Below, in pieces: positions 23,712-36,630 of a DNA stretch of 64,000 nucleotides; position 1 is the stretch's first letter; every line of letters begins with the position of its first letter. The position numbers and the translations under genes were made by a program. The notes under the pieces are model-generated. The model was not told the DNA's origin. It did not search any database and was given only the letters and a program-made list of their open reading frames with translations. Source of the stretch: Manihot esculenta (lineage: Eukaryota > Streptophyta > Magnoliopsida > Malpighiales > Euphorbiaceae); the NCBI RefSeq assembly GCF_001659605.2, contig NC_035170.2:24110190-24174189 (forward strand). Direction: 5' to 3'.

Positions 23712-25643
23712 TTCTGTAATGACCCGAAAATCGGACCGCTACCGGCGCTAGGATCCAGATCGGCTTAAGGCCGCCGGGACCTGTAGCAAGCCTGACATGT
23801 AACCTGTAAACCTGTTTAATCCCATACATGATCAACAATCATACATAAAAAATAAAACTTTTCCTTCATACATTCTCTCATACACCAAACTCAACCTGCA
23901 TGCACTGAACATAAACATACTGTAAACATTGACTCCTCTTTGGGATCTCATCAATGCCCCAATGAGCGATATACATGTGTTGAGTTGGCTAACATCTACA
24001 TCATAAAACATCTGAGATCATGTAATAAAGGGGATAACAATACCCATAGGGTCAAGCACAACTTCTAATCCTCAATATCATTATACATAACATGACTATT
24101 CAACTTTACATCATCTTACAATTTATCATGTCCACTTTCTATCTATTACAAACATATGACTTTACTCTTCTTGACTTCTCTGTCTAGCCCGTACCTGCAA
24201 TCCTAGGGGATTAGAGAAAAGGGGTGAGCTACTAGAGCCCAGTGAGCAGAATAATGAAAAACAACATTTAAATTCTCATGCCATCATGTAATGCAACACA
24301 TCACAACAAATCACATCTCGGATGGTATTGTCACCAATAGTCCTCTACATTCCAAAGTGCCGGGACGTAGAATGGGTACAACCGGTCTTTCTCTTAACAT
24401 AACATATCATAACATTCCAATGTGCCAGGGACGTAGAATGGGTACAACCTGGACTTTCTCTTACATAGTGCCAGGGACGTAGAATGGGTACAACCTGGAC
24501 TTCCATACCATATCATGCCGTAACATCGTCATACCATATGAGGACTAAAGGATCATCCAATAACCAATCCACATCAACATCATAAATGCAATGCAACATA
24601 TTCGTGAATTCTAATGCAAACAACCTAATTCATCACATGGCATTCATGATGCATGAACATGCTAAAAACTTTATAATTTATTTGCTTTAAATCGTAAAGG
24701 TTTATTCTACTCACCTCTGGCTGAAGCTCTACTGACTCAGAAGCAGCTGAACTCACTGCTGGGGTCCTCGGTTCCTCGGGTCCGAACCTACACAGGTGGA
24801 CTCAAATGAGGGACCAAACAACTAGAACATAACTCTAAAAACATCCCCCAAAAACCCCCTAAAACACCTTAAAACAATTATGCAAAAACATGCAAAGGAA
24901 GGCTGAACAGGGTAGGTTCGGCGGCACCTTCGGCGGTCGAAAGTCCTTCCAGAGCCGAAACCCAGGCAGGTTCGGCGGCACCTTCGGCGGCCGAAAATCC
25001 CAGACAGAGACGAAAGTCTCTTTTCGGGGGCAGGCTTCGGCAGCCGAAAGGCTTGCCTCCCCAACCATGTTCGGCGGCCGAAAGTCCTTCGGCTGCCGAA
25101 CCTGGTTTCTGCCAAAGGGCAGAAACTTGGCTCCTCTATGCATATTTGCCTCCAAAACTTCCAATCATGCATAAACCTATTCTACAACACACATACTCAA
25201 GCATACAAGCTCCTAGGGGCTTCAAACCATCTAAAACCCCATCTACAACACATCAAACAACACAAATCCAACATACATTGCCCATAAACCAACAAAAACC
25301 CAAAAACTCATAAAACCCTACACATGCATTTCTACTTCAAGAATCAACTTAAAACTTGTTAAAAACATATAGTGAGCTCAAGATCGGCCCTTGCCTCTTG
25401 AAGATCGAGAGGAAAATGACCCTAGCTCGAAGATGGGAGAGATTTGAGTTCTTGAACCTCAAAGCTTCAAAACTTGCTTTAAACTCGAAAATCTTCAAAA
25501 CAAGATGAAAACTCATAAGAAAAACATGAAATCTCGAAGGGAGAAGCTCAAAACAGAGGAGGGGCGGTGGAGAACTCACCTTGGCCGAAAACGGGAAAAA
25601 AGCTTGCCCGTTTCGGCCATGGGGTCCTTTTATAGGGCTGTCT

Positions 25644-26740
25644 AGGCCTGTGCAGATTTCGATTTAAACCGAAAAACCGAACCGAACCGATTAATTTCGG
25701 TTTTTCGGTTCGGTTAATCGGGATGATCGGTTTGGTTCGGTTAGTATATTTAAAATTATTCGGTTTTCGGTTCGGTTCAGTTTAAACATGTTAAATAACC
25801 GATCAAACCGAAAAAACCGATTTAGTTGCCCAACCCAACCCAGCACTCTGTGAGACCTATTATACCCAACCCAACCCAGCACTCTCTGAGTCCATCCCTT
25901 TCGCCGAACCCCTCAATCCCATTCTCCAATCTCCCGATTCCCCCCCCCCCCGAACCCCTGTTCTCCTCAATCCCGATTCCCCCCGATCGTCAATCTTTTT
26001 CTCGTCGACCGCCGACCGTCGACCATCAACCTCTTTCCCGTCGACTCCGTGGACTGATCTCTTGAGAGCAGAGATACTAGTATGGACCGCTTATCGATCT
26101 CTCCAAAGTAACTTCTCACATCAGCGACTTCGTTCAGCTTCTCGTTTTTGTTCACCGTTGCAATCCCGTTCAGGTCTCTCTTTTTCTTCCTCTCTGTGTT
26201 TTCTTTCTTTCTTTTTTCTTTTTGTACCTGTGGATTTGAATATGGTTTCTTTTTCTTCCTCTCTGTGTTTTCTTTCTTTCTTTTTTCTTTTTGTACCAGT
26301 GGATTTGAATATGGTTTTGCAGTTTGGCAATTTGTGTTACTTTTAATATTTGTTTGTCTTGGGTTGAGTATGGGTTAGGATCACCTTTGGTGAAAGAAAG
26401 AGAGGTCCTGCTCACTGCAACTTCGCTATTCTGGGTTCTTATTGAGCGTAGCCATGTCTGAAAGATGCGAAGAAGAGAAAGGGGACAACCCATTTTAATT
26501 GTTTATTAATTTTATTTCTTAATTGTTTATTAATTTTATTTTTTGAGATAAAAAATTAAAAAAAATACAAATTTCGGTTTGAACAGAACCGAACCGAACC
26601 GAACCGAATTTTATCGGTTCGATTCGGTTCGGTTATACCTTCATAATCGGTTTTTTCGGTTTTACAAATTTTAACAAATTGGTTTTCGGTTTTATCGGTT
26701 CGGTTCGGTTCGGAACCGAACCGACCGATTGCACAGCCCT
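25644..26740. mobile_element. Mutator-like element with internal non-transposon-like sequence, 1,097 bp
   Basis: Terminal inverted repeat AGGCCTGTGCA / TGCACAGCCCT, flanked by the 10-bp duplication AGGGCTGTC(T/C) (25634-25643 and 26741-26750). Arrays of AACCGAACCGAA/TTCGGTTCGG run in from both ends, as in the MITE family at 11180. The interior is different: GC-rich, with a CCCAACCCAACCCAGCACTC repeat, a poly-C run, CT-rich leader-like DNA and a 69-bp tandem duplication (26180-26248, 26249-26317). No transposase is seen. Interior acquisition from a host gene is possible. Confidence 0.8.
26180..26317. repeat. 69-bp tandem duplication inside the Mutator-like element
   Basis: Two nearly identical CT-rich units (CTTTTTCTTCCTCTCTGTG start, ending GGATTTGAATATGG), 26180-26248 and 26249-26317. 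Confidence 0.85.
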
Positions 26741-29114
26741 AGGGCTGTCCTTACCACCTTTCGGCGGCCTAACGTGCCCCCACAGCGCATGCAAGTTCGG
26801 CGGCCGAACATGAGGTTCGGCGGCCGAACCTTGGCTGATTCAAACAAGACTTTCAGAGGCCTAAAGCGCTCCCAAAACCTCCTCACGTTCGGCGGCCAAA
26901 CATGACTTTCGGCGGCCGAACCTGACAAAGTCTCCAAAGCCCTCTCCACTCAAAACTTGAATTTATTTTCATTAAAAACCATAAAATACATCAAAACATT
27001 TTATGAAAACATGGTTTTACCCTTCTAGAGGTCTCCGACATCCGAGATTCCGCCGGACGGTAGGAATTTCGATATCGGAGTCTAGCCGGGTATTACACCG
27101 AACCTCAAGTTCGGCCGCCGAACATGGCATGCATGCAGAGGCACTTTCGGCTCCCGAACGTGGCCTGGCCAGCCACCCATAAAGGGGTCTCTTAGCCGAA
27201 AACGGGCGAGCTTTTCTCCCCATTTTCGGCCAAGGTGAGCTCTCTGCCGTCCCCACCGGTCTTGAGTTTCTTCCTTCCATTCTTCATGATTTTTATGAGT
27301 TTACAACTTTGTTTTGAAGGTTTTGAGCTTTTGAGCAAGTTTTGGAGCTTGGAGATTCAAGGAACTCTCTCTCTCCCATTTTCTGAGCTAGGGTTGTTCT
27401 TCTCTCGATCTCCAAGAGGTAAGGACCGATCTTGAGCTAATGGCATGTTTTAAGTAAGTTTTAAGTAGATCTATGGGGTAGAATGCATGTTTAGCTCATG
27501 GTTAGGTTTATGGGTTTTATATGTGTTTATGAGCAATGTGGATGCTTGATGTGTTGTAGATGGGGTTTAAGGTAGTTTGATGCCCCTAGGAACTTGCATG
27601 CTTGAGTATGTATGTTGTAGATTAGGAGAAATGCATGTTTGGATGGTTTTGAGAGGAAAATATGCATGAGGAACCAAGTTTCTGCCCTTTGGCAGAAACC
27701 AGGTTCGGCAGCCGAAGGACTTTCGGCCGCCGAACCTGCCTGAGAGGCAAGCCTTTCGGCTGCCGAAGCCTGCCCCCGAAAGAGGACTTTCGTCTCTGTC
27801 TGGGAGTTTCGGCCGCCGAAAGTGCCGCCGAACATGCATGAGTTTCGTCTCTGTCTGGGAGTTTCGGCCACCGAAGGTGCCGCCGAACCTGCCTGACTTT
27901 CGGCTCTGGAGGGACTTTCGGCCGCCGAACCTGCCGCCGAAAGTGCCATGTCCAGCCTTCCTTTGCATGTTTTTGCATGGATGTTTTGAGGAGTTTTAGA
28001 GGGTTTTTGAGGGATGTTTTTAGAGTTATGTTCTAATTGTTTGGTCCCTCATTTGAGTCCACCTGTGTAGGTTCGGACCCGAGAAACCGAGGACCTCAGC
28101 AGTGAGTCAGCTGCTTCAGTCAGTGTCAGAGCTAGCCAGAGGTGAGTAGAATAACTCTTTATGTTTCAAGTAAATAAATCAGTTTTGAGCATGTTCATGC
28201 ATCACGGATGCCATGTGATATTTTAGGTTGTTTGCATTAGAAATCACGAATATGTTGCATTGCATAATATGTTGTTGATGTGGATGAATGTTGAATGATC
28301 CATTAGCCCTCATATGTTATGACGTGATGATATGATATGGAAGTCCAGGTGTGGCTTGCACTACGCCCTTGGCACTATGTAAGAGAAAGACCGGATGTGG
28401 CCTGCACTACGCCCCCGGCACCATTGGTTATGTATGTTATGTTATGTATAAGAGAAAGACCAGGTGTGGCCTGCACTACACCCCTAGCATGATTGGAATA
28501 TGTAGAGGGCTAAATGGTGACAAGTTCATCCTTGATATGATTAGTTGTGATGTGACGCATTCCATGAACTTTTAATATAAATGTTTTATTATTCTGCTCA
28601 CTGGGCTCTTGTAGCTCACCCCTTTTCCCCTTAACCCCAGGTTTGCAGGTACAGGGTAGACCAGGAGGTCCACAAGAGTAATGAAGTCATATATTTGTAA
28701 TAGATAGCGTGTGGACATGATGAAATTGTAATGTAATGTCTTATGTAGTCATGTCATATAACAATGATATTGAGGATTAGAGATTGTGCTTGACTCTATG
28801 TGTAAGGTGTCCCTTTTAATACATGATCTTAGATGTTTATGTCAACCAACTCAACATATATTGTATCGCCCATTGGGGCATTGATGAGATCCCACAGAGG
28901 GGTCATGGATATGATTATGATTATGTTTAGTGCAGGCACATGTTGAGTTTGGTGTATGAATGTAAGGAAAAGTTTTAATTTTTATGTATGTTGTTGATCA
29001 TGTATGGAATTAAACAGGTTTACAGGTTGCATGTCAGGCTTGCTACGGGTCCCGGCGGCCTTAAGCCGACCTGGATCCTAGCGCCGGTAGCGGTCCGATT
29101 TTCGGGTCGTTACA

Positions 29115-30100
29115 GTTAGTATTTGCCCAAATCCATTTAAATTTTCTCAAAGTATTAATGTGTGAGTATACGTATATTATTACAGCTTCGACTAATATAT
29201 TCACTTTGGGTAATGGGATTATCAAGTTCAATGAACTGAACTATGCTGATTGGTTTGAACAAATTCATTATCACCTAGGGGTTGTAGGCTTGGACTTAGC
29301 AATAGTCATTGAAAGGCCCAGCAGCCATCACTGAAACTAGTACAGAAGCCGACAAGTCTTATTATAAGGCTTGGGAACGATCTAATAGGCTAAGCCTAAA
29401 CTTGATAAAAATGACTATGGCTGAAAATGTCAAGCCACCAATGCCCAAAATGGACAATGCAAGAGAGTACATGTTGAAAATTAAGGAATACTCCCAATCA
29501 GACATAACTGATAAATCCATAGTAGGGATCTTAATGAGTGAGCTAATGACCAAAAAGTTTAATTGGTTACAACCCATTCATGATCATGTAACAGGCATGC
29601 AAAATTTGGCTGCTATGTTGAAATCGATGAGTATGAATGTGAGTGAATCATTTTTAGTTCAATTTATTATCAACTCACTTCCTCTTGAATTTGGTTAGTT
29701 ACAGGTGAATTAAAACACCCTTAAAAAAATGGAACCTTTAGGAAATTAAGACCATACTAGTTTAAGAGAAAGGAAGATTAAAGAAAATGAAGGAATACTC
29801 TGTCAATCTCACATTTCATACTGGAGCTTGTAGCAGTAAGAGTAAATCAGGAAAGAAAGGCAAGAGAAAGGACAAAGCCCCAATAAAAGTCAATGAGAGC
29901 CAAATCATAAGGAGCCGAAGTACTACTTCTGCAAGAATATTGGTCACTTTAAGAAGAATTGTCCTAAAAGGAGGATATGGTTCGAAAAGAAAGGTATACA
30001 TTATGTTTCAATATGTTTTGAATCAAATCTTATTGAAGTGCCTAATAATACTTGGTGGTTAGATTTTGATGCAACTACTCATGTGTCACATGTTGTATAT
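29115..30100 (+). pseudogene. copia-1 gag remnant
   Basis: Starts in the region FNELNYADWFEQIHYHLG (about 29225-29280) and continues, with frame changes, through a stretch of 129 open codons (29309-29698; REYMLKIKEYSQSD, FLVQFIINSLPLEFG) and a basic stretch (SGKKGKRKDKAP near 29850). This is the UBN2/retrotran_gag arrangement of copia elements. A Cys/His knuckle is hinted at but broken. Several stops make it non-functional. Confidence 0.78.
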
Positions 30101-30279
30101 GGATTCCTTTTGATCCCGCCCATAAATGGAACTGAAATGTTCTAGTATATGGGAAATAGAATGAAGGCACATATAGAAGAAATTGGAAATTACAGATTGA
30201 TCTTGGATACTGAATGTCATCTGGATCTTAAAAGTGTCTTTATGTTCCTAAATATATTAGAATTTAGTTTCTGTAGGAA

Positions 30280-31293
30280 AGTTGGATAATGTTGGTTTCA
30301 GTTTTAAGATTTGTAATAGTATTTTTTTCGTTGTACAAACATAAATATTATTATAGTTCTGGTGCTTTGATTGATAGTTTGTATCGTTTTAATCTTGATG
30401 TTAACTTTGTTGAATCTCTGTTTCATATTAAACATAATATAGGTAACAAACGTAGTGCACATAATGAATATTCTGCTTTCTTATGGCATCAAAGATTAGG
30501 TCATATATCTAAAAAAAGAATTTTGAGGTTAGTGAAAAGTAATATCTTACCTCAGTTGGATTTTGCAGAATAGGACGTGTGTGTAGATTGCATTAAAGGT
30601 AGCAAACTAGACACATATCAAAGAATCCAACCACAAGAAGTAGTGAACTTTTTGAACTGATACACACTGATATATGTGATCATTTTGATGTTCTGTCTTG
30701 GGACGGTGAAAAATATTTTATCATTTTTATTGATGATTTTTCACGATATTGTTAATTGTATATACTGCATGAAAAGTCTCAATCAGTGAACATTATAGAA
30801 GTGTTCATTAATGAGGTAGAAAGGTAGCTAAATAGAAAAGTGAAAGTTGTGAGATTCGATAGAGGTGGTGAATATTATGGTAAATTTAATAAAAATGGAC
30901 AATGACCAAGTCCATTTGCAAAGTTCCTTAAAATTTGAGGTATTTGTGCACCTCAACAATGCTTGGTACACCTCAACAAAATGGTGTAATTGACAGGCAA
31001 AATCATACTCTTATGGAAATGGTTAGGAGTATGTTAAGTTATAGTACTCTACCTTCATCCTTGTAGATACATGCATTAAAACTGTCACTTATCTACTTAA
31101 TAGGGTTCCTAGTAAATCAGTTTCTAAGACTCCTTATAAACTGTGGACAGGAAGGAAACCTAGTTTAAGGCATCTTCATATTTGGAGTTGCCCAGCAAAA
31201 GTAAGGATATATAATCCATATGAAAAGAAACTTGATGCAAGAACCATTAGTGGCTATTTCATTGACTATCCTGAAAAATCAAAAGAGTATAGA
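30280..31293 (+). pseudogene. copia-1 GAG-pre-integrase and integrase remnant
   Basis: The frame from 30289 ends in LWHQRLGHISKKRILRLV, the hallmark of the GAG-pre-integrase/HHCC region, followed by broken CVDCIKGS and core integrase stretches (PQQNGVIDRQN-like near 30970-31010; KTPYKLWTGRKPS at 31125-31160). Multiple stops. Interrupted at 31294 by a gypsy solo LTR. Confidence 0.78.
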
Positions 31294-32027
31294 TGTAATA
31301 CCCGGCTAGACTCCGGTATCGGAATTCCTACCGTCCGGTGGAATCTCGGATGTCGAAAACCTCTAGAAGGGTAAAAACCATGTTTTCATAAAATGTTTTA
31401 ATGTATTTTATGGTTTTAAGCAAGAAAGGAAATTGAGTTTTGAATGAAAAAGACTAAGGAGACATTTCCAGGTTCGGCCGCCGAACATTGGATAGTTTAG
31501 GGGGGCAAGTTAGCTTCCGAAAGTTTCAAAGGTTCGGCCGCCGAACCTCATGTTCGGCCGCCGAACTTGCATGAGTTTTGGAGGCACTTTAGGCTGCCGA
31601 AAGGTGGTCTGGCAGCCCCTATAAAAGGGCTCCATGGCCAAAACAGGCGAGTTTTCTCCCCATTTTGGCCACGGTGAGTCCTTGCTCTCCCATGGTTCGT
31701 TTTTGATGTTTTTCCTCCGATCTTTAGAGTTTTAACGAGTTTTATCTTGATTTGAAGATATTTGAGCAAAAGAGCAAGTTTTGAAGCTTGGAGACCAAAG
31801 AGTTGATTTCTCCCCATCTCCAAGTTAGGATCGTTTCTCCTCTAGATCTTCAAGAGGTAAGCTTCAATCCTGCCATTCTAGTATGTTTTAACCAAGTTTT
31901 ATGAGTTTTGTGGGGTAGAAATGCATGTTAGGTTATTGTTGAAGTTTATGGGTTTATGTTATGTTTTTGAGCAATATGGGTGGTTTGATGTGTTTTGGTT
32001 GGGGTTTAAGTTAGTTTGAGACCCCTA

Positions 32028-35000
32028 TGTAATACCCGGCTAGACTCCGGTATCGGAATTCCTACCGTCCGGTGGAATCTCGGATGTCGGAAGCCTCTAG
32101 AAGGGTAAAATCATGTTTTCATAAAATATTTTAATGTGTTTTATGTTTTAAGCATGAAAGAAAATGAGTTCTTACATGAAAACGACCAAGGAGGAAAACC
32201 CAGGTTCGGCCGCCGAATCTCAAGTTCGGGCGCCGAACATGCATGCGTTGCGGGTGTGCTTTAGGCCCCCGAAAGCATAAGTGAGGGAAGTCCAGGTTCG
32301 GCCGCCGAACCTCAAGTTCGGCCGCCAAACCTCAAGTTCGGCCGCCGAACATGGCATGCATGCGGAGGCACATTCGGCCCCCGAACGTGGTCTGGCCAGC
32401 CACTATAAAAGGGTCCCTTAGCCGAAAACGGGCGAGCTTTTTCCCATTTTCGGCCAAGGTGAGCTCTCCGCCGTCCCTCACCAATCTTTGATGTTCTTCC
32501 TCTAAATCTTTCAAGATTTTCATTTGTTTTAACTTGGTTTTGAAGATTTAAGCTTTTGAGCAAAGTTTTGGAGCTTGGAGGTTCAAGAAATCTCTCCCAA
32601 CTCCGGGTTTTTGGTCGTCTCTCTCGATCTTCAAGAGGTAAGAGCCGATCTTAAGCTCGTTTCATGTTTTAAGTAAGTTTTAAGTAGATCTATGGGTTAG
32701 AATGCATGTTTAGGTTATGGTTATGTTTATGGGTATAAATGTGTGTTCTTGAACAATGTGGATGCTTGATGTGTTGTAGATGGGGTTTATGTTGTTTTGA
32801 GGCCCCTAGGAACATGTATGCTTGTGTTTGTGTGTTGTAGAATAGGTTTGATGCATGTTTGGAAGGTTTGGAGGCGAAATGTGCATTAGGGAGCCAAGTT
32901 TCTGCCCTTTGGCAGAAACCAGGTTCGGCAGCCGAAGGATTTTCGGCCGCCAAACATGGCTGGGGAGGCAGCATTTCGGCTGCCGAAGCTTGCCCTCGAA
33001 AGGAGACTTTCGTCTCTGTCTGGCAGTTTCGGCCGCCGAAAGTGCCGCCGAACATGCATGAGTTTCGTCTCTGTCTGGGAGTTTCGGTCGCCGAAGGTGC
33101 CGCCGAACCTGCCTGACTTTCGGCTCTGGAGGGACTTTCGGCCGCCGAACCTGCCGCCGAAAGTGCCCTGTCCAGGCCTCCTTTGCATGTTTTTCTATGG
33201 TTGTTCCATGATGTTTTAGGGGGTTTTTGGGGAGTAGTTTATAGTTATGTTCAGGTATGTTTGGTCCCTCATTTGAGTCCACCTGTGTAGGTTCGGACGC
33301 GAGGAACCGAGGACCCCAGCAGTGAGTCCAGCTGCTTCGGTGTTGTCAGAGTCAGCCAGAGGTGAGTGGAACTAAACTTAATCTTTTAAATTAAGAAATT
33401 AAATGTTTTATCATGTTTTATGCATCATGATTATGCAATAGGATGATTGCATTAGTTTTCACGAATATGCCGCATTGCATCGATTATTGTTGATGTGGGT
33501 GAACGTTGGATGACCCAATTAGTCCATGACAGGAAGACCAGGACCCCATTCTACGGCCTGGCACAGAGTAAGGAAAGACCAGGACCCCATTCTACGGCCT
33601 GGTACGGTAATGGGACTCGAAGACCAGGAGCCCAGAGGAGGCCCTGGGATAATGGTAAGTAATGTATGTATGACAGGAAGACCAGGACCCCATGCTACGG
33701 CCTGACACAGAGTTAGCGTTGACTAATTGGTGACAAGTTCACCCAACCCTTATGTAACGACCCGAAAATCGGACCGCTACCGACGCTAGGATCCGGGTCG
33801 ACTTAAGGCCGCCGGGACCCGTAGCAAGCCAAACATACATCCTAGAAACCTGTTTAATCCCATACATGATCAATAACATACATAAAAATTAAAACTTTTC
33901 TTTCATACATTCTATTATACGCCAAACCCAACCTGTGCATGCACTGAACATAATCATCATCATAAACTTGACCCCTCTATGGGATCTCATCAATGCCCCC
34001 AATAGGTGGCATAACATGTGTTGAGTTGGCTAAGCGTCTATATCATAAAACATCCAAGATCATGTATTTAAAAGGGATAACACATCCATAGGGTCAAGCA
34101 CAACCTCTAATCCTCAATATCAATATACATAACATGACTATTCAACTTTACATTATCTTACAATTTATCATGTCCACTTTCTAACTATTACAAACATAAG
34201 ACTTTACTCTTCTTGACTTCTTTGGCTAGCCCGTACCTGCAATCCTGGGGGATTAGGGAAAAGGGGTGAGCTACAAGAGCCCAGTGAGCAAAATAATAGA
34301 AAACATCATTTAAATCTCATGCCATCATGTAATGCAACACAGCACAACTAATCACATCTCGGATGGTATTGTCACCAATAGTCCTCTACATTCCAAAGTG
34401 TCGGGACGTAGAATGGGTACAACCGGTCTTTCTCTTAACATAACATATCATACATACCAATGTGCCAGGGACGTAGAATGGGTACAACCTGGACTTTCTC
34501 TTACATAGTGCCAGGGACGTAGAATGGGTACAACCTGGACTTCCATACCATATCATGCCGTAACATCATCATACCATATGAGGACTAAAGGATCATCCAA
34601 TAACCAATCCACATCAACATCATAAATGCAATGCAACATATTCGTGATTTCTAATGCAGACAACCTAATTCATCACATGGCATTCATGATGCATGAACAT
34701 GCTCAACTGTATAATTCATTTGCTTTAAAACATAAAGGTTTATTCTACTCACCTCTTGCCGAAGCTCTACTGACTCAGAAGCAGCTGAACTCACTGCTGG
34801 GGTCCTCGGTTCCTCGGGTCTGAACCTACACAGGTGGACTCAAATGAGGGACCAAACAACTAGAACATAACTCTAAAAACATCCCCCAAAAACCCCCTAA
34901 AACATCTCAAAACATCCATGCAAAACATACAAAGAAAGGCTGGACAGGGCACTTTCGGCGGCAGGTTCGGCGGCCGAAAGTCCCTCCAGAGCCGAAACCC

Positions 35001-36630
35001 AGACAGGTTCGGCGGCACCTTCGGCGGCCGAAAGTCCCAGACAGAGACGAAAGTCTCTTTTCGGGGGCAACTTCGGCAGCCGAAAGGCCTGCCTCTCCAG
35101 CCATGTTCGGCGGTCGAAAGTTCCTTCGGCTGCCGAACCTGGTTTCTGCCAAAGGGCAGAAACTTGGCTCCTTATGCACATTTGCCTCCCAAATCTTTCA
35201 ACATGCATATAACTCATCCAAATCATGCAAATATACATACATTGGCTCCTAGGGGCTTCAAACTAACTTAAACCCCAACTACAACACACACAAACAACAC
35301 AAATCCAACATACATTGCTCAAAACATAACATTAACTCAAAAACCTAACTATGAGCTAAACATGCATTCTACCCCATAGATCTTGCATAAAACTTACTTT
35401 AAACATGAAATGAGCTTAAGATCGGCTCTTACCTCTTGAAGATCGAGAGAGAGACGTCCTAAACTCGGAGGTGGGAGATTTTGAGTTCTTGAACCTCAAA
35501 GCTCCAAAACTTGCTTTAAACTCGAAAATCTTGAAAACAACGTAAAAACTTGTGAAAATCTTGAAAGATTTGAAGGGAAGAACTCAAGGATGGTGAGGAA
35601 TGGCGGAAGGACTCACCTTGGCCGAAAATGGGGAAAAGCTCGCCCGTTTTCGGCTAAGGGACCCTTTTATAGTGGCTGGCTAGGCCACGTTCGGGGGCTG
35701 AAAGTGCCTCCGCATGCATGCCATGTTCGGCGGCCGAACTTGAGGTTCAGCGGCCGAACCTGGACTTTCCTCACTTATGCCTTCGGGGGCCTAAAGCACT
35801 CCCGAAGTGCATGCATGTTCGGCGGCCGAACTTTGAGTTTCGGCGGCCGAACCTGAGTTTCCTCCAAGGGTGTTTTTATTCCAAAAATTCATTTCCTCTT
35901 TACTTAAAATCATCAAAAACATTAAAACATTTCATGAAAACATGTTTCTACCCCACTAGAGGCTTCCGACATCTGAGATTCCACCGGACGGTAGGAGTTC
36001 CGATACCGGAGTCTAGCCAGGTATTACACCTTATGTGAATTGTCTGTGTTATGATGCATCTCATTGGAGTATAGTGTTATTATGTTTTATAGTTCATCTC
36101 ACTGGGCTTTTAGCTCACCCCTCTCCCTTTTTACCCCCAGGCTTGCAGGTACAGGATAGAAGAGGAGGTCGGTTAGAGTAAAGCTTGTTTGTGTAATAGA
36201 TAGAATGTGGACATGACAATTCATAGTACGATGTAATGTAAAAGTACAGTATAGTTATGTAATGATGTTTATGGATATTAGAGGTGTGCTTGACCATAGA
36301 ATGTTGTTATCCCTTTGAATACATGATCTTGGACATTTTATGTCATTTATGCAAACCAACTCAACATATGTTATGTCACCCATTTGGGGGCACTGATGAG
36401 ATCCCACAGAGGGATCAATGTTTATGATTTATGTTATATACAGTGCATGCACAGGTTGAGTATGGTTGATGTATATGGAAAGAAAAGTTTTAATTTTTAT
36501 GTATGATTGTTGATCATGTATGGGATTATACAGGTTTACAGGTTATATGTCAGGCTTGCTACGGGTCCCGGCGGTCTTAAGCCGATCTGGATCCTAGCGC
36601 CGGTAGCGGTCCGATTTTCGGGTCGTTACA
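32028..36630 (+). mobile_element. Family A solo LTR (plus), middle member of the stack
   Basis: The pieces 32028-33752 and 36034-36630 form an LTR of about 2.3 kb inserted in the outer solo LTR. The flanks share CCTA (32024-32027 and 36631-36634); a fifth base appears lost. TATA box TATAAAA at 32404-32410, hairpin GTTTCTGCC/GGCAGAAAC at 32898-32919, and a four-unit CCAGGACCCC...GGCCTGG tandem at about 33530-33715. Confidence 0.85.
33753..36028 (-). mobile_element. Family A solo LTR (minus), innermost member of the stack
   Basis: 2,276 bp, TGTAAC...TATTACA, flanked by a perfect duplication CCTTA (33748-33752 and 36029-36033). TATA box on the minus strand at 35671-35665. It inserted about 1.7 kb into the middle LTR, within the region just after its minisatellite. 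Confidence 0.88.

Larger units (their letters stand above)
13751..27097 (-). mobile_element. Ty3/gypsy chromovirus (Tekay/Del-like) 'family A', nearly intact
   Basis: Minus-strand element bounded by TGTAAC (13751) and TATTACA (27097), with a 5-bp duplication CCGAA (13746-13750 and 27098-27102). On the minus strand the order is 5' LTR 27097-23715, tRNA-iMet primer site 23711-23699, gag-pol 23453-18476, a hairpin plus polypurine tract (18404-18367), and a 3' LTR in two pieces (18366 to about 18158, and 15607-13751). The two LTRs differ at only a few bases per hundred where compared by eye, so it is young relative to copia-1. A Mutator-like element sits in its 5' LTR and a truncated second family A copy in its 3' LTR. 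The C-terminal chromodomain places it among chromoviruses. Confidence 0.88.
23715..27097 (-). repeat. 5' LTR of the family A element, carrying a Mutator-like insertion
   Basis: TGTAAT...TATTACA, about 2.28 kb without the insertion at 25644-26740. A TATA box (minus TATAAAA, 25634-25628) lies about 10 bp from the insertion, so the insert sits directly upstream of the presumed promoter core. Contains the palindrome array, the GTTTCTGCC hairpin (near 25107) and a three-unit minisatellite near 24355-24510. Confidence 0.87.
13459..29114 (+). mobile_element. Solo LTR of gypsy family A (plus), split by a nested family A element
   Basis: The two pieces 13459-13750 and 27103-29114 (with the duplicated CCGAA counted once) form one 2.3-kb LTR, TGTAATACCC...GGTCGTTACA. 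It is flanked by the duplication GTTAG (13454-13458 and 29115-29119), and no internal domain is attached. It therefore inserted into copia-1 and then lost its body by LTR-LTR recombination. It was later split by the minus-strand element at 13751-27097. Confidence 0.88.

Noticed and set aside
26148..26493. Phe/Ser-rich and Lys/Arg-rich small frames on both strands
   Set aside because: Products of the CT-rich 69-bp duplication in the Mutator-like element; no sign of coding selection.
13751..27097. Endogenous pararetrovirus
   Set aside because: The polyprotein order with integrase and C-terminal chromodomain, LTRs and a 5-bp duplication shows a Ty3/gypsy retrotransposon; there is no movement protein or coat of caulimovirus type.
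27622..27978. Possible CRISPR-like regularly spaced repeats in the LTR
   Set aside because: Spacing and unit vary, the unit is a near-palindrome inside a plant retrotransposon LTR, and there are no spacers or cas genes.
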